The notes under the pieces: model-generated | The model's input: only the letters and a program-made list of their open reading frames with translations | Databases searched by the model: none | What the model was told of the DNA's origin: nothing | Program-made: the position numbers and the translations under genes | Assembly (NCBI GenBank): GCA_964556115.1 | Contig: CAZKVC010000025.1 | Span: 1-20,026, forward strand | Direction of reading: 5' to 3' | Source: Parvularcula sp964556115 | Lineage (GTDB): Bacteria > Pseudomonadota > Alphaproteobacteria > Caulobacterales > Parvularculaceae | DNA length: 20,026 nt | In this document: piece by piece, positions 7,564 through 15,356 of the stretch | Layout: each line of letters begins with the position of its first letter | Numbering within the stretch: the first letter of the stretch is position 1

Positions 7564-9498
7564 ATGGCGTTCGAAGACCATCCGCCGACCGGGCCGCAAG
7601 GCCGGCGGCAACTCATCGACGAGCAGGCCGAGAAGCTCTTCGGCATGCGCAAGAGTGACGGTCACCTGGTGTTCGAACTGGAAGCCGATGCGACGATCCC
7701 GTCCGAATATGTCCTGCTCCTGAGGTTCCTCGGCGAAAGCCAGCCCGAGGACGAGGCGGCCATCGCCCGCTACCTTCTGGCCGAGCAGAACGACGATGGC
7801 TCATGGCCGCTCTTCAAAGGGGGCCTTGGCGATCTGTCCGCAACGGTGAAGGCCTACTGGGCGCTCAAGATCATCGGCGAAGACACCGAGAGCCTGGCCA
7901 TGCAGAAGGCGCGGGGGTTCATTCTTGAACGCGGCGGCGCGGCACGGGCGAATGTTTTCACCCGCTACGCCATGGCACTCTTCGGGCATATTCCCTGGCG
8001 CGGCTGTCCCAACATGCCGGTGGAGGCTGTGCTTCTTCCCAAATGGTTCCCCTTCCACATGTCGAAGGTGGCCTATTGGTCGCGCACGGTCATGGTTCCG
8101 CTCTTCGTGCTCCACGCCGAGAAGGCGCAGGCGGACGATCGCACCACGTCCATCGCCGAGCTTTTCATCACCCCGCCTGACAACGAGCGGCTCTGGCAGA
8201 CCAACCCCAATGGCAGCGCGGTCGGATCGGCGTTCCTGGCCCTCGACGGCATCCTTCACCGGGCCGAGCCGATCATGCCCAAGGCGGTCCGCCGCAAGGC
8301 TGTCGCCAAGGCCGAGGCCTTCACCCTCGAGCACCTCAACGGCGACAGCGGCCTCGGGGCGATCTACCCGGCCATGGCCAATGCGGTGATGATGATGCAC
8401 GCCTTGGGCTACGACAAGGACGACCCGCGCATGGTGACGGCGCGGCGGGCCATCGAGCTTCTGAAAGTCTGGCGCGGTGACCAGCTCTATCTCCAGCCCT
8501 GCGTTTCGCCGGTGTGGGACACCGCTCTTTCCTCCCATGCGCTCCTCGAGGCCGGGGACGCCACCGATCCGCGCCTGACCGGCATGCTGGACTGGCTGGC
8601 CGAGCGGCAGATCCTCGATCACCGGGGCGACTGGATCTCGCGCCGCCCCGACGTCCGTCCGGGCGGCTGGGCGTTTCAGTACGACAACCCCGATTATCCC
8701 GACGTCGATGACACAGCCGTGGTCGCCATGGCCATGCACCGCCAGGGCGACCCGAAATACAAGGTCAATATCGACCGCGCCTGCGAGTGGATCGCCGGTA
8801 TGCAGTCCTCTTCGGGGGGATGGGGCGCCTTCGAGCCCGAGAACGAGCACTTCTACCTCAACGCCATACCCTTCGCCGACCACGGCGCGCTTCTCGATCC
8901 GCCGACCGTGGACGTGACCGCAAGGTGCATCGGCTGCCTCGCCCAGGTGGACCCCGAGCTTTACCGGGAGAACATCGAGCGGGCTCTCGCCTATATCAAA
9001 AGCGAGCAGGAAGAGGACGGCTCCTGGTTCGGCCGCTGGGGCGCGAACCATATCTACGGAACATGGTCGGTCCTCGTCTGCCTCGAACAGGCGGGCGTCG
9101 ATCTCTCCGAAGACTGGGTCAGGCGCGCCGTCGCGTTCCTCAAGAGCCGTCAGAACCCCGACGGCGGCTGGGGCGAGCGCCTGGAAAGCTACGAAGCCGC
9201 GCAGAAGGGCAAAGACAGCGCATCGACCGCCTCCCAGACCGCATGGGCGCTGATGGGCCTGATGGCCGCGGGCGAAGTCTCTTCTGAAGAAGCCGCGAAG
9301 GGCGCCAGCTATCTCGAACGTGCCCCGCGCGATGAGGACGGCCCGCGTTGGCAGGAAGAGCTCTACACCGGCACGGGCTTCCCCAAGGTCTTCTACCTCA
9401 AATATCACGGCTATGCCGCCTTCTTCCCCCTCTGGGCGACGGCGCGCTATGACCGGATGGTCAAGGCGAACGACAAGCGCCAGGGCTGGGGCATGTGA
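7564..9498 (+). CDS. shc: Squalene-hopene cyclase
   Basis: A 644-residue class II triterpene cyclase that folds and protonates squalene to give hopene and hopanol at the membrane face. The catalytic DxDD motif is DVDD at residues 380-383, with D382 the expected proton donor. QW-type repeats include QNDDGSW, QSSSGGWGAF, QEEDGSWFGRWG and QNPDGGWGE, and the conserved PCVSPVWDTAL precedes the acid motif. Length is normal for a bacterial SHC. Unlike its neighbours it starts with ATG and has a strong Shine-Dalgarno (GGGGAG, 7 bases away), so it may be translated more independently. It overlaps hpnG by 4 bp. hpnF is a synonym. Confidence 0.98.
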   Translation: MAFEDHPPTGPQGRRQLIDEQAEKLFGMRKSDGHLVFELEADATIPSEYVLLLRFLGESQPEDEAAIARYLLAEQNDDGSWPLFKGGLGDLSATVKAYWALKIIGEDTESLAMQKARGFILERGGAARANVFTRYAMALFGHIPWRGCPNMPVEAVLLPKWFPFHMSKVAYWSRTVMVPLFVLHAEKAQADDRTTSIAELFITPPDNERLWQTNPNGSAVGSAFLALDGILHRAEPIMPKAVRRKAVAKAEAFTLEHLNGDSGLGAIYPAMANAVMMMHALGYDKDDPRMVTARRAIELLKVWRGDQLYLQPCVSPVWDTALSSHALLEAGDATDPRLTGMLDWLAERQILDHRGDWISRRPDVRPGGWAFQYDNPDYPDVDDTAVVAMAMHRQGDPKYKVNIDRACEWIAGMQSSSGGWGAFEPENEHFYLNAIPFADHGALLDPPTVDVTARCIGCLAQVDPELYRENIERALAYIKSEQEEDGSWFGRWGANHIYGTWSVLVCLEQAGVDLSEDWVRRAVAFLKSRQNPDGGWGERLESYEAAQKGKDSASTASQTAWALMGLMAAGEVSSEEAAKGASYLERAPRDEDGPRWQEELYTGTGFPKVFYLKYHGYAAFFPLWATARYDRMVKANDKRQGWGM

Positions 9499-10151
9499 GC
9501 CTCGGCATTGTCTGCGGTCTGAAGTCCGAACGCGCCGCCCTCGGCCAGGCTGGCCGTGACGCCTTCATTTCGGGCGCCAGTGCGGACCGCGCCGAAGAAG
9601 GTGCCAGGGCACTGGTCAGGGAAGGCGCTTGCGCCCTCCTGTCGATCGGCCTCGCCGGCGCCCTCGATCCTGACCTTGTGCCCGGAACGCTCCTTCTTCC
9701 CTCAAGCGTCCATGGTCCGAAGGGTGAGCGCTATCCGGGCACGCCGCTCATTGATGGCGGGCAGGGTTACAACACGGCGCCGCTTTTCGGGTCGGATGAC
9801 CTCATAGCCACCGCGGAAGAAAAAAAGGCTCTCAGGCAGACCGGCGCCGCGTCGGTCGACATGGAAAGCCACCGTGTGGGCAAGGTCGCGCTCGAGAACG
9901 GCCTGCCCTTCCACGTCGTCAGGGCCATCGCTGATCCTGCGGGCCAGGCCCTTCCGCCCGCCGCCCGGGGCGCTGTGCGTCCGGACGGTTCGGTGGCGAC
10001 GGCCCGGACGATCATCGCCCTTCTTCGCCGTCCCCAGGACCTCCCGAGCCTCATGCGCCTCGGCGCACAGGCCTCGCGCGGCCTCGAAAGCTTGCGCGGC
10101 CCGGGCGTTGCCCTGCTAGGAGCCCTTCAGAAGCAATACCGCAATGATTAA
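9495..10151 (+). CDS. hpnG: Adenosylhopane nucleoside phosphorylase HpnG
   Basis: A 218-residue member of the purine nucleoside phosphorylase (PNP/UDP) fold. HpnG removes adenine from adenosylhopane to give (phospho)ribosylhopane. Visible motifs are GIVCGLKSERAAL at the N-terminus, SIGLAGALDPDL near residues 50-61 (phosphate/nucleoside site) and SVDMESHRVGKVA at 120-132, where the Met-Glu pair binds ribose in the family. The GTG start overlaps the shc stop as GTGA. The TAA stop merges with the AAGGAG of the next gene. Confidence 0.92.
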   Translation: MSLGIVCGLKSERAALGQAGRDAFISGASADRAEEGARALVREGACALLSIGLAGALDPDLVPGTLLLPSSVHGPKGERYPGTPLIDGGQGYNTAPLFGSDDLIATAEEKKALRQTGAASVDMESHRVGKVALENGLPFHVVRAIADPAGQALPPAARGAVRPDGSVATARTIIALLRRPQDLPSLMRLGAQASRGLESLRGPGVALLGALQKQYRND

Positions 10152-10163
10152 GGAGCCCGCGCC

Positions 10164-11285
10164 ATGACCGACCTTCCTTCGACGATGAAGCGCATTGTCA
10201 GTACGGCCACCAAGGATGGCACGATCGACGTCGCGATCGAGAAGACCGCCGTTCCGAGCCCCAAACCGGGCGAGGTTCTGATCAAGGTCGAAGCTGCGCC
10301 GATCAACCCTTCGGACCTCGCGCTACTTCTCGGGGTCAGCGATCCCTCGCGGGCGACGCTCGCGGATGACGGACAATCCGTCAGCCTTCCTGTCCCCGAG
10401 GCCGGGAGGCGGCTCCTCGAAGGCCGGATGGGTCAGGCGATGCCCGTCGGCAATGAGGGCGCGGGCACGGTCGTTGCCGCCGGAGATGCCGTGGGCGAGG
10501 CGATGATCGGAAGGCGGGTCGCCGCCGCCGGCGGGGAAATGTATGCGGAGTACCGCGCCGTCCCGCTCGCCATGTGCATGCCCCTGCCCGAGGATGCGAG
10601 CGCGAAGGACGGCGCTTCGAGTTTCGTCAACCCGATGACCGCCCTTTCCATGGTGGAGGTCATGAAGCGTGACGGCTCGCCCGCGCTGGTTCACACCGCT
10701 GGCGCTTCCAATCTCGGCCAGATGCTCGCGAAGGTCTGCAAGGCCGACGGCATCCCGCTCATCGCCATTGTCCGCAAGCCTGAGCAGCAGGCCCTCCTGA
10801 AGGACCTCGGCGTCGAACATGCCCTGAACCAGAAGGAGCAGGGCTTCATGAAGGACCTCGTGGGTGCCTGCATGAAGACGGGCGCGACCGTGGCTTTCGA
10901 CGCTGTCGGCGGCGGGCCGCTGGCCGGGCAGATCCTGACCGCGATGGAAGCGGCGCAGGCCTCCAGGCTGACCGAGTACAGCCGCTACGGCTCCTCCGTT
11001 CACAAGCAGGTCTATGTCTATGGCAGGCTCGATCTCTCCTCGACCGACGTGCCGCCCTCGGTGGGCATGGCCTGGGGGGTGGGCGGTTTCCTCCTGCCCA
11101 ACTTCCTCGCCACCATCCCGAACGAGGACCGCATGCGCATGGCCGGCCGCGTGATGAGCGAGCTGACCACAACCTTCGCCAGCCACTACACCGGCGAAGT
11201 CAGCTTCGAAGAGATGCTGAAGCCGGACGTCATCGCCCGCTACAACGCCAAGGAAACCGGAACGAAATACCTGCTCGTCCCGTAA
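10164..11285 (+). CDS. MDR-family NAD(P)H oxidoreductase (quinone-oxidoreductase-like), co-operonic with hpnG
   Basis: A 373-residue medium-chain dehydrogenase/reductase. The GroES-like half carries PKPGEVLIKVEAAPINPSD, the zinc-free pattern of quinone oxidoreductases, and VGNEGAGTVVAAG. The Rossmann half carries VHTAGASNLGQM and FDAVGGG. No cysteine or histidine cluster for catalytic zinc is evident, so an NAD(P)H-dependent C=C or carbonyl reductase is more likely than a zinc alcohol dehydrogenase. ATG 10164 follows AAGGAG (10150-10155) with 8-base spacing, and only 12 bp separate it from hpnG. It could supply the reduction of ribosylhopane to bacteriohopanetetrol, but that is positional inference; an unrelated housekeeping reductase is equally possible. 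Confidence 0.8.
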   Translation: MTDLPSTMKRIVSTATKDGTIDVAIEKTAVPSPKPGEVLIKVEAAPINPSDLALLLGVSDPSRATLADDGQSVSLPVPEAGRRLLEGRMGQAMPVGNEGAGTVVAAGDAVGEAMIGRRVAAAGGEMYAEYRAVPLAMCMPLPEDASAKDGASSFVNPMTALSMVEVMKRDGSPALVHTAGASNLGQMLAKVCKADGIPLIAIVRKPEQQALLKDLGVEHALNQKEQGFMKDLVGACMKTGATVAFDAVGGGPLAGQILTAMEAAQASRLTEYSRYGSSVHKQVYVYGRLDLSSTDVPPSVGMAWGVGGFLLPNFLATIPNEDRMRMAGRVMSELTTTFASHYTGEVSFEEMLKPDVIARYNAKETGTKYLLVP

Positions 11286-11305
11286 AGACGGTCGCACGCC
11301 GTCCT
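11285..11305. terminator. Weak hairpin between convergent MDR gene and hpnH
   Basis: AAGACGG at 11285-11291 pairs with CCGTCCT at 11299-11305 (5 strict pairs GACGG/CCGTC plus a wobble and an A-T) around a 7-base loop. On the hpnH-side strand the stem is followed by only TTTA-like sequence, and the other strand has no T-run. It sits in the 61-bp gap between converging stops, where a bidirectional terminator would be expected, but it is weak. Confidence 0.3.
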
Positions 11306-11346
11306 GGGTAAGCCGGGGCGGCGCGCTTTGCCTGGGTGAAGACAGC

Positions 11347-12510
11347 CTAGACCTTGTCGATCAGCGTCCGCTTGTTCGGGCTGGGCTTGGTTGCCTTCTC
11401 CGCTCCCAGCTCGTCCATCTTCGCGGCGACGATTTCTTCGTGCACGTCGATGGCCGGGCGGGCCGAGCGCAGGTCGATTTCCTTCGCCATCGGGCCTTCG
11501 GTCCTGATGCCGTTCATCATCAACGGCAGCATCTTCCAGGGCTTCGAGAAAGCGACGTCGGCGGCGGTGGGCTCATAGCCGCAATGCGCCATGCAGTCGG
11601 CGCATTTCTCATAGGCGCCGGTGCCGTAGCTGTCCCAGTCGGTCTCTTCCATCAGCTCCTGGAACGTCTCGGCATAGCCTTCACCAAGGAGGTAGCAGGG
11701 CTTCTGCCAGCCGAAGACGTTGCGGGTCGGCATGCCCCAGGGGGTGCACTTGAATTCCTGGTTCCCGGCGAGAAAGTCGAGATAGAGATCGGAGTGGCTG
11801 AGCGTCCATGTCGAGCCGCGCTCGTCGCGCAGCTTGAAGAGCTCGCGGAAATAGGTCTTCGTCTTCTGCCGGTTGAGGAAGCTCTGCTGGTCCGGCGCAC
11901 GCTCATAGGCAAAGCCCGGCGACATGGTGACGTTGACGCCGATCTCGGCACAGTAGTCGAGATAGTCGGCGAGTTCGCCCACATCGTAGCCGTCGAAGAT
12001 CGTGGCGTTGACATTGACCTGGAAGCCCTTGTCCTGGGCCGCCTTGATGGCGTGGACAGCCTTCTTGAAGACACCCTCTTGGCAGACGGCCTCGTCATGC
12101 TTCCTCTCGAGACCGTCGAGGTGCACCGAGAAGAAGAGGAAGGGGCTCGGCTCGAAGAGGTCGAGCTTCTTTTCAAGAAGAAGGGCGTTGGTGCAGAGCG
12201 AGACGAATTTCTTCCGCTCAACGAGGCCGCGCACGATCTCGCCGATCTCCTTGTGGATCAGCGGCTCGCCGCCGGGGATCGCCACCATGGGCGCGCCGCA
12301 TTCGTCCGCCGCTGCCCAGCACTCTTCGGCCGAGAGGCGCTGGTTCAGGATCGGCGCCGGATAGTCGATCTTGCCGCAGCCTGCGCAGGCAAGATTGCAC
12401 CGGAAAAGCGGCTCGAGCATCAAAACGAGCGGGTAGCGCTTGCGCCCCAGCAGTTTCTGCTTGGCGATATAGGCCGCGACGGCGGCTTGCTGACGAACGG
12501 GAACGGCCAT
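11347..12510 (-). CDS. hpnH: Adenosylhopane synthase HpnH (radical SAM)
   Basis: A 387-residue radical SAM enzyme that adds a 5'-deoxyadenosyl radical to diploptene, giving adenosylhopane, the entry to all extended C35 hopanoids. The [4Fe-4S] motif is FRCNLACAGC (C38, C42, C45), with the SAM-contacting PGGEP at residues 79-83. The C-terminal region has further cysteines (C255, C272, C303, C306, C310; KCADCMAHCGYEPT), a typical HpnH feature. ATG 12510 is preceded by GAGAGG at 6-base spacing. It lies 33 bp downstream of ispH on the same strand, so the two are probably co-transcribed, on the opposite strand from hpnC-G. Confidence 0.96.
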   Translation of the reverse strand: MAVPVRQQAAVAAYIAKQKLLGRKRYPLVLMLEPLFRCNLACAGCGKIDYPAPILNQRLSAEECWAAADECGAPMVAIPGGEPLIHKEIGEIVRGLVERKKFVSLCTNALLLEKKLDLFEPSPFLFFSVHLDGLERKHDEAVCQEGVFKKAVHAIKAAQDKGFQVNVNATIFDGYDVGELADYLDYCAEIGVNVTMSPGFAYERAPDQQSFLNRQKTKTYFRELFKLRDERGSTWTLSHSDLYLDFLAGNQEFKCTPWGMPTRNVFGWQKPCYLLGEGYAETFQELMEETDWDSYGTGAYEKCADCMAHCGYEPTAADVAFSKPWKMLPLMMNGIRTEGPMAKEIDLRSARPAIDVHEEIVAAKMDELGAEKATKPSPNKRTLIDKV

Positions 12511-12543
12511 GATTGCCTCTCAAGATAAGGGGCGACGGAAAGA

Positions 12544-13509
12544 TCAAAGGGCGGGTTGGGGGCTCTTCGGGTAAGATGCAAGCTCCGGCGGCAATTTGAA
12601 ATGGACCTCCTCGGTCTTGCCGGGGAGAGATTGCACATTGACCTCGAACCATTCGGACAGGCGCTCGGTGACTTCCCGGACGATGACCTCAGGCGCTGAA
12701 GCGCCCGCCGTCAGTCCGGCCCGGCCGATATCGCCGAACCATTCGCGCCTGAGATCGTCGGCGCTGGCGATGAGGTAGCTCGGCAGGCCGCAGGTCTCAC
12801 CAAGCTCGCGCAGGCGCGCCGAATTGGAGCTATTGGACGCACCCACCACCAGAAGAAGATCCACCTTCCCGGCCATGGCGAGGACCGCGTTCTGGCGGTT
12901 CTGGGTGGCATAGCAGATGTCCCTGGTGTCGGGTCCGGTGATGCCGGGAAAGCGCGCGCGAAGGGCGTTGATGATGTCCTGTGTATCGTGCACCGAAAGG
13001 GTCGTCTGGGTGATGTAGGCCAGCCTGTCCGGCCGCTTCACATTCAGCTCAGCGACATCTTCAGCGCTCGAGACCACCTTCACCGGCGCGGGAATGCGCC
13101 CAAGCGTTCCGGTCACTTCGGGATGGCCTTCATGGCCGATCAGGATGATCTCATAGCCGAGCGCGGCGTAGCGTTGCCCCTCATGGTGGACCTTCGCCAC
13201 CAGCGGGCAGGTCGCATCCAGAATCTGAAGCTTGCGCCCCATCGCGTCCTCTTCCACCCGCCGGGCCACCCCATGCGCGGAGAAGACCGTCACCGCGCCG
13301 ACAGGTACTTCGTCGATTTCGGCGACGAAACGGGCGCCCTTCTGCCGAAGGGTCTCCACCACGCGTTTGTTGTGGACGATCTCGTGGCGGACATACACGG
13401 GCGCACCATGAAGTATGAGAGCACGCTCGACGATGTCGATCGCGCGCTCGACCCCGGCGCAGAAGCCGCGCGGATTGGCCAGCAGCAGGTCGATGGTCGT
13501 GCGGGTCAT
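12544..13509 (-). CDS. ispH: 4-hydroxy-3-methylbut-2-enyl diphosphate reductase
   Basis: A 321-residue iron-sulfur reductase making IPP and DMAPP from HMBPP, the last MEP-pathway step. The three cluster cysteines are C17 (GFCAGV), C101 (DATCPLV) and C199 (DICYATQNRQ). Active-site residues match the E. coli enzyme by motif: H46 in EIVHN, H79 in SAHGV, H129 and E131 in GHEGHPEV, TQTTLS near 168, and ASNSSNSARL. ATG 13509 has a very strong Shine-Dalgarno, GGAGGGGAG. It heads the ispH-hpnH operon, tying precursor supply to the hopanoid extension step, and diverges from the aldolase-like gene. Confidence 0.97.
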   Translation of the reverse strand: MTRTTIDLLLANPRGFCAGVERAIDIVERALILHGAPVYVRHEIVHNKRVVETLRQKGARFVAEIDEVPVGAVTVFSAHGVARRVEEDAMGRKLQILDATCPLVAKVHHEGQRYAALGYEIILIGHEGHPEVTGTLGRIPAPVKVVSSAEDVAELNVKRPDRLAYITQTTLSVHDTQDIINALRARFPGITGPDTRDICYATQNRQNAVLAMAGKVDLLLVVGASNSSNSARLRELGETCGLPSYLIASADDLRREWFGDIGRAGLTAGASAPEVIVREVTERLSEWFEVNVQSLPGKTEEVHFKLPPELASYPKSPQPAL

Positions 13510-13556
13510 CGGCTCCCCTCCGTCAAGGCCCGCGCCGCATGGTCAGCGACAATCGA

Positions 13557-13584
13557 AGCCTAACCTAGCTTCGCCAAAGCGCAA
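13557..13584 (-). promoter_or_regulatory. Putative sigma-70 promoter for ispH-hpnH
   Basis: On the minus strand, TTGCGC (13584-13579) and TAGGCT (13562-13557) are separated by 16 bp and lie about 50 bp upstream of the ispH ATG. A CGAAGC/GCTTCG inverted repeat with an 8-base loop (13554-13573) overlaps the -10 box and might be an operator, though a repeat of this size can occur by chance. Confidence 0.3.
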
Positions 13585-13619
13585 TGAAAGTTTCAGTCCC
13601 GGAAAGCGGGTTGAGCGCT

Positions 13620-13648
13620 TTGTCTTGGAAGGGCAGGGAGGCTAGACT
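13620..13648 (+). promoter_or_regulatory. Putative sigma-70 promoter for the aldolase-like gene
   Basis: TTGTCT (13620-13625) and TAGACT (13643-13648) are separated by exactly 17 bp, matching the -35/-10 layout. Transcription would start near 13655, leaving a leader of about 34 bases before the ATG at 13689. This supports 13689 over the upstream in-frame ATG at 13584, which lies before the promoter. Confidence 0.45.
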
Positions 13649-13688
13649 GACCGATAAAGTCAAAACCGGCCGTAGCGAGGACCGCCCC

Positions 13689-14450
13689 ATGAGCACCACC
13701 GCCGCCCACCCTTCTTCGATGAGCGCCGAGGAGCGCAAGATCCGGACCGATCTGGCCGCCGCCTACAGGCTGGTCGCGATGTTCGGCTGGGACGATCTCG
13801 TCTTCACGCACCTCTCCGCCCGCCTGCCCGGGCCGGAGCATCATTTCCTCATCAATCCCTACGGCATGCTCTTCGAGGAGATCACGGCGAGCGCGCTGGT
13901 CAAGATCGACCTGGAAGGCAACAAGGTCGAGAAGAGCGAGTACAATATGAACCCGGCCGGGTTCACCATCCATTCCGCGGTGCACATGGCCCGGGAAGAC
14001 GCCAATTGCGTCATGCACCTTCACACCGTGGACGGGACCGCCGTCGCCACCCAGGAAGAGGGGCTCCTGCCGCTGAACCAGACGGCGCAGCTGATTATCG
14101 GCGATCTTGCCTATCACGACTATGAAGGGGTTGCCTTCGATCACGACGAGCGTCCGCGCCTGCAACAGGATCTCGGCGACAAGTCGACCATGCTCTTGCG
14201 CAACCACGGCACCCTGACCTGCGGCGCGACGGTGGCCCAGGCCTTCACCCGGATGTATTTCCTCGAACGGGCCTGTTCGATGCAGATCGCGACGATGTCG
14301 GCGGGCAAGCCGCTCTATCCCACCGCCGAGGAGGTGATCGGCAAGAACGAGATGATCGGCAAGGGCGGCCTCATCATGACGGCCGACGCCCTCATCTGGC
14401 CGGCCCTCCAGCGCAAGCTCGACCGCGAACAGCCCGGCTACAAGGACTGA
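13689..14450 (+). CDS. Class II aldolase/adducin-family protein
   Basis: A 253-residue protein with the class II aldolase/adducin head fold. Zinc ligands appear as H110 and H112 (VMHLHT) and H173 (RNHGT). In true aldolases such as FucA a catalytic Glu precedes the first zinc histidines; here the matching region reads NPAGFTIHSAVH without that Glu, as in adducin-like members. It may therefore not be an aldolase, and the substrate is unknown. The start at ATG 13689 follows CGAGGA at about 8 bases and a plausible promoter. It diverges from ispH, and its stop is only 4 bp from the converging regulator. A role in hopanoid side-chain or methylthioadenosine-like salvage is conceivable but not shown. 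Confidence 0.82.
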   Translation: MSTTAAHPSSMSAEERKIRTDLAAAYRLVAMFGWDDLVFTHLSARLPGPEHHFLINPYGMLFEEITASALVKIDLEGNKVEKSEYNMNPAGFTIHSAVHMAREDANCVMHLHTVDGTAVATQEEGLLPLNQTAQLIIGDLAYHDYEGVAFDHDERPRLQQDLGDKSTMLLRNHGTLTCGATVAQAFTRMYFLERACSMQIATMSAGKPLYPTAEEVIGKNEMIGKGGLIMTADALIWPALQRKLDREQPGYKD

Positions 14451-14454
14451 CGGA

Positions 14455-15192
14455 TCAGCCCCGGCGGTTCTCGCAAAGGGTTTCGAACTCAGGCGACGCG
14501 AAGAGGTCACGCAGGCGACGGGGGATCGGCGTCGTCGCCTGGGACCGGTCCTCGGCAAGGCTGCAGAGGGCGCCGAGGGCAGGCTCCGATCCTTCGATCT
14601 GATCGAGGGACGGAACACCGCCCACGAACAGGTCCCTCCCGTCCGTCTTCGCAAGCACCGGAAGCATGAACCCCTCCTGACGGTTGTCGATGCGGACTGC
14701 CCCGGTCACCGGATCGACGATGATATGACCCGCTTCCTCGTATGAAGGCGCAGCCTCGTCCCCGCTGCCGGCGCCCGTCACCACCACGGCGGAAACCGTC
14801 AGGGCGACAACGGCGGCGAAACCAGCGGCGGCCGGCTTCCAGGCTTGGGTCTGGGCAGTGGGTTCCGCGGCTTGGGCAGGCTCGGCCGGGGCCAGCATGA
14901 AAGCGTAGCCCTTGCTGCGGACGGTGCGGATGAATCTCGGCTCATCGCTGTCCTCGCCCAACGCGCGCCGGACCATCGCGACGCGCTGGGCGATCGTGTG
15001 ATCGGTCACATGGGTCTTGCCCCAGACCTCTTCGGCAAGCTCGGCATTGGACACAGGCTCAGGCGCCTTTTTCGCGAGAAAAGCGAGGAGGTCGAAGCTG
15101 AGGCCCGAAAGCGCGATCTCGCGACCGCCCAGCCGGACCCGGCGGGTACTTTCGTCGATCGTGAGATCCCCGATCGTTATCAAACCGCTCAT
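14455..15192 (-). CDS. Membrane-anchored winged-helix transcriptional regulator (CadC/ToxR-like)
   Basis: A 245-residue protein with an N-terminal OmpR/PhoB-type winged helix (about residues 4-100: SGLSFDLLAFLAKK, then VTDHTIAQRVAMVRRALGE and FIRTVRSKGYAF). A Pro/Ala-rich linker is followed by one membrane helix (about 121-142), and a roughly 100-residue C-terminal part would be periplasmic. There is no receiver domain, so it should sense directly, like CadC or ToxR. The periplasmic part has two cysteines (C210, C240) that could form a disulfide. I chose ATG 15192, where homology begins; a TTG at 15255 would add 21 residues but lies too close to the predicted transcription start. The target genes are unknown. 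Confidence 0.83.
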   Translation of the reverse strand: MSGLITIGDLTIDESTRRVRLGGREIALSGLSFDLLAFLAKKAPEPVSNAELAEEVWGKTHVTDHTIAQRVAMVRRALGEDSDEPRFIRTVRSKGYAFMLAPAEPAQAAEPTAQTQAWKPAAAGFAAVVALTVSAVVVTGAGSGDEAAPSYEEAGHIIVDPVTGAVRIDNRQEGFMLPVLAKTDGRDLFVGGVPSLDQIEGSEPALGALCSLAEDRSQATTPIPRRLRDLFASPEFETLCENRRG

Positions 15193-15267
15193 GTGCCTGA
15201 ACCTCGTACCGATGCGCCCATAGTCAATGTTCTCGATCAGCTGGGGCGTGATCAAAGGGCCTTCCCC

Positions 15268-15296
15268 ACTCTAATCGCGGCGCAGCCTTGTGGCAA
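15268..15296 (-). promoter_or_regulatory. Putative sigma-70 promoter for the winged-helix regulator
   Basis: On the minus strand TTGCCA (15296-15291) and TAGAGT (15273-15268) are spaced by 17 bp. The start would fall about 70 bases upstream of the regulator ATG and downstream of the oxygenase stop, giving the regulator its own promoter instead of relying on read-through. Confidence 0.45.
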
Positions 15297-15356
15297 AGGA
15301 GGGCGAGTAAGCGGGGAGCGGCCCTTCGAGCGGCTTTGGCATCCGGGAGGGGCAGC

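Noticed and set aside
7801..9408. 535-codon open frame antisense to shc
   Set aside because: It mirrors shc codon by codon in a GC-rich genome, has no recognisable domain, and shc is unambiguous on the other strand.
11440..12528. 362-codon open frame antisense to hpnH
   Set aside because: Shadow of hpnH; no start signal or domain.
13584..13688. 35-residue N-terminal extension of the aldolase-like protein
   Set aside because: The likely promoter lies within this stretch, and a better Shine-Dalgarno precedes the ATG at 13689.
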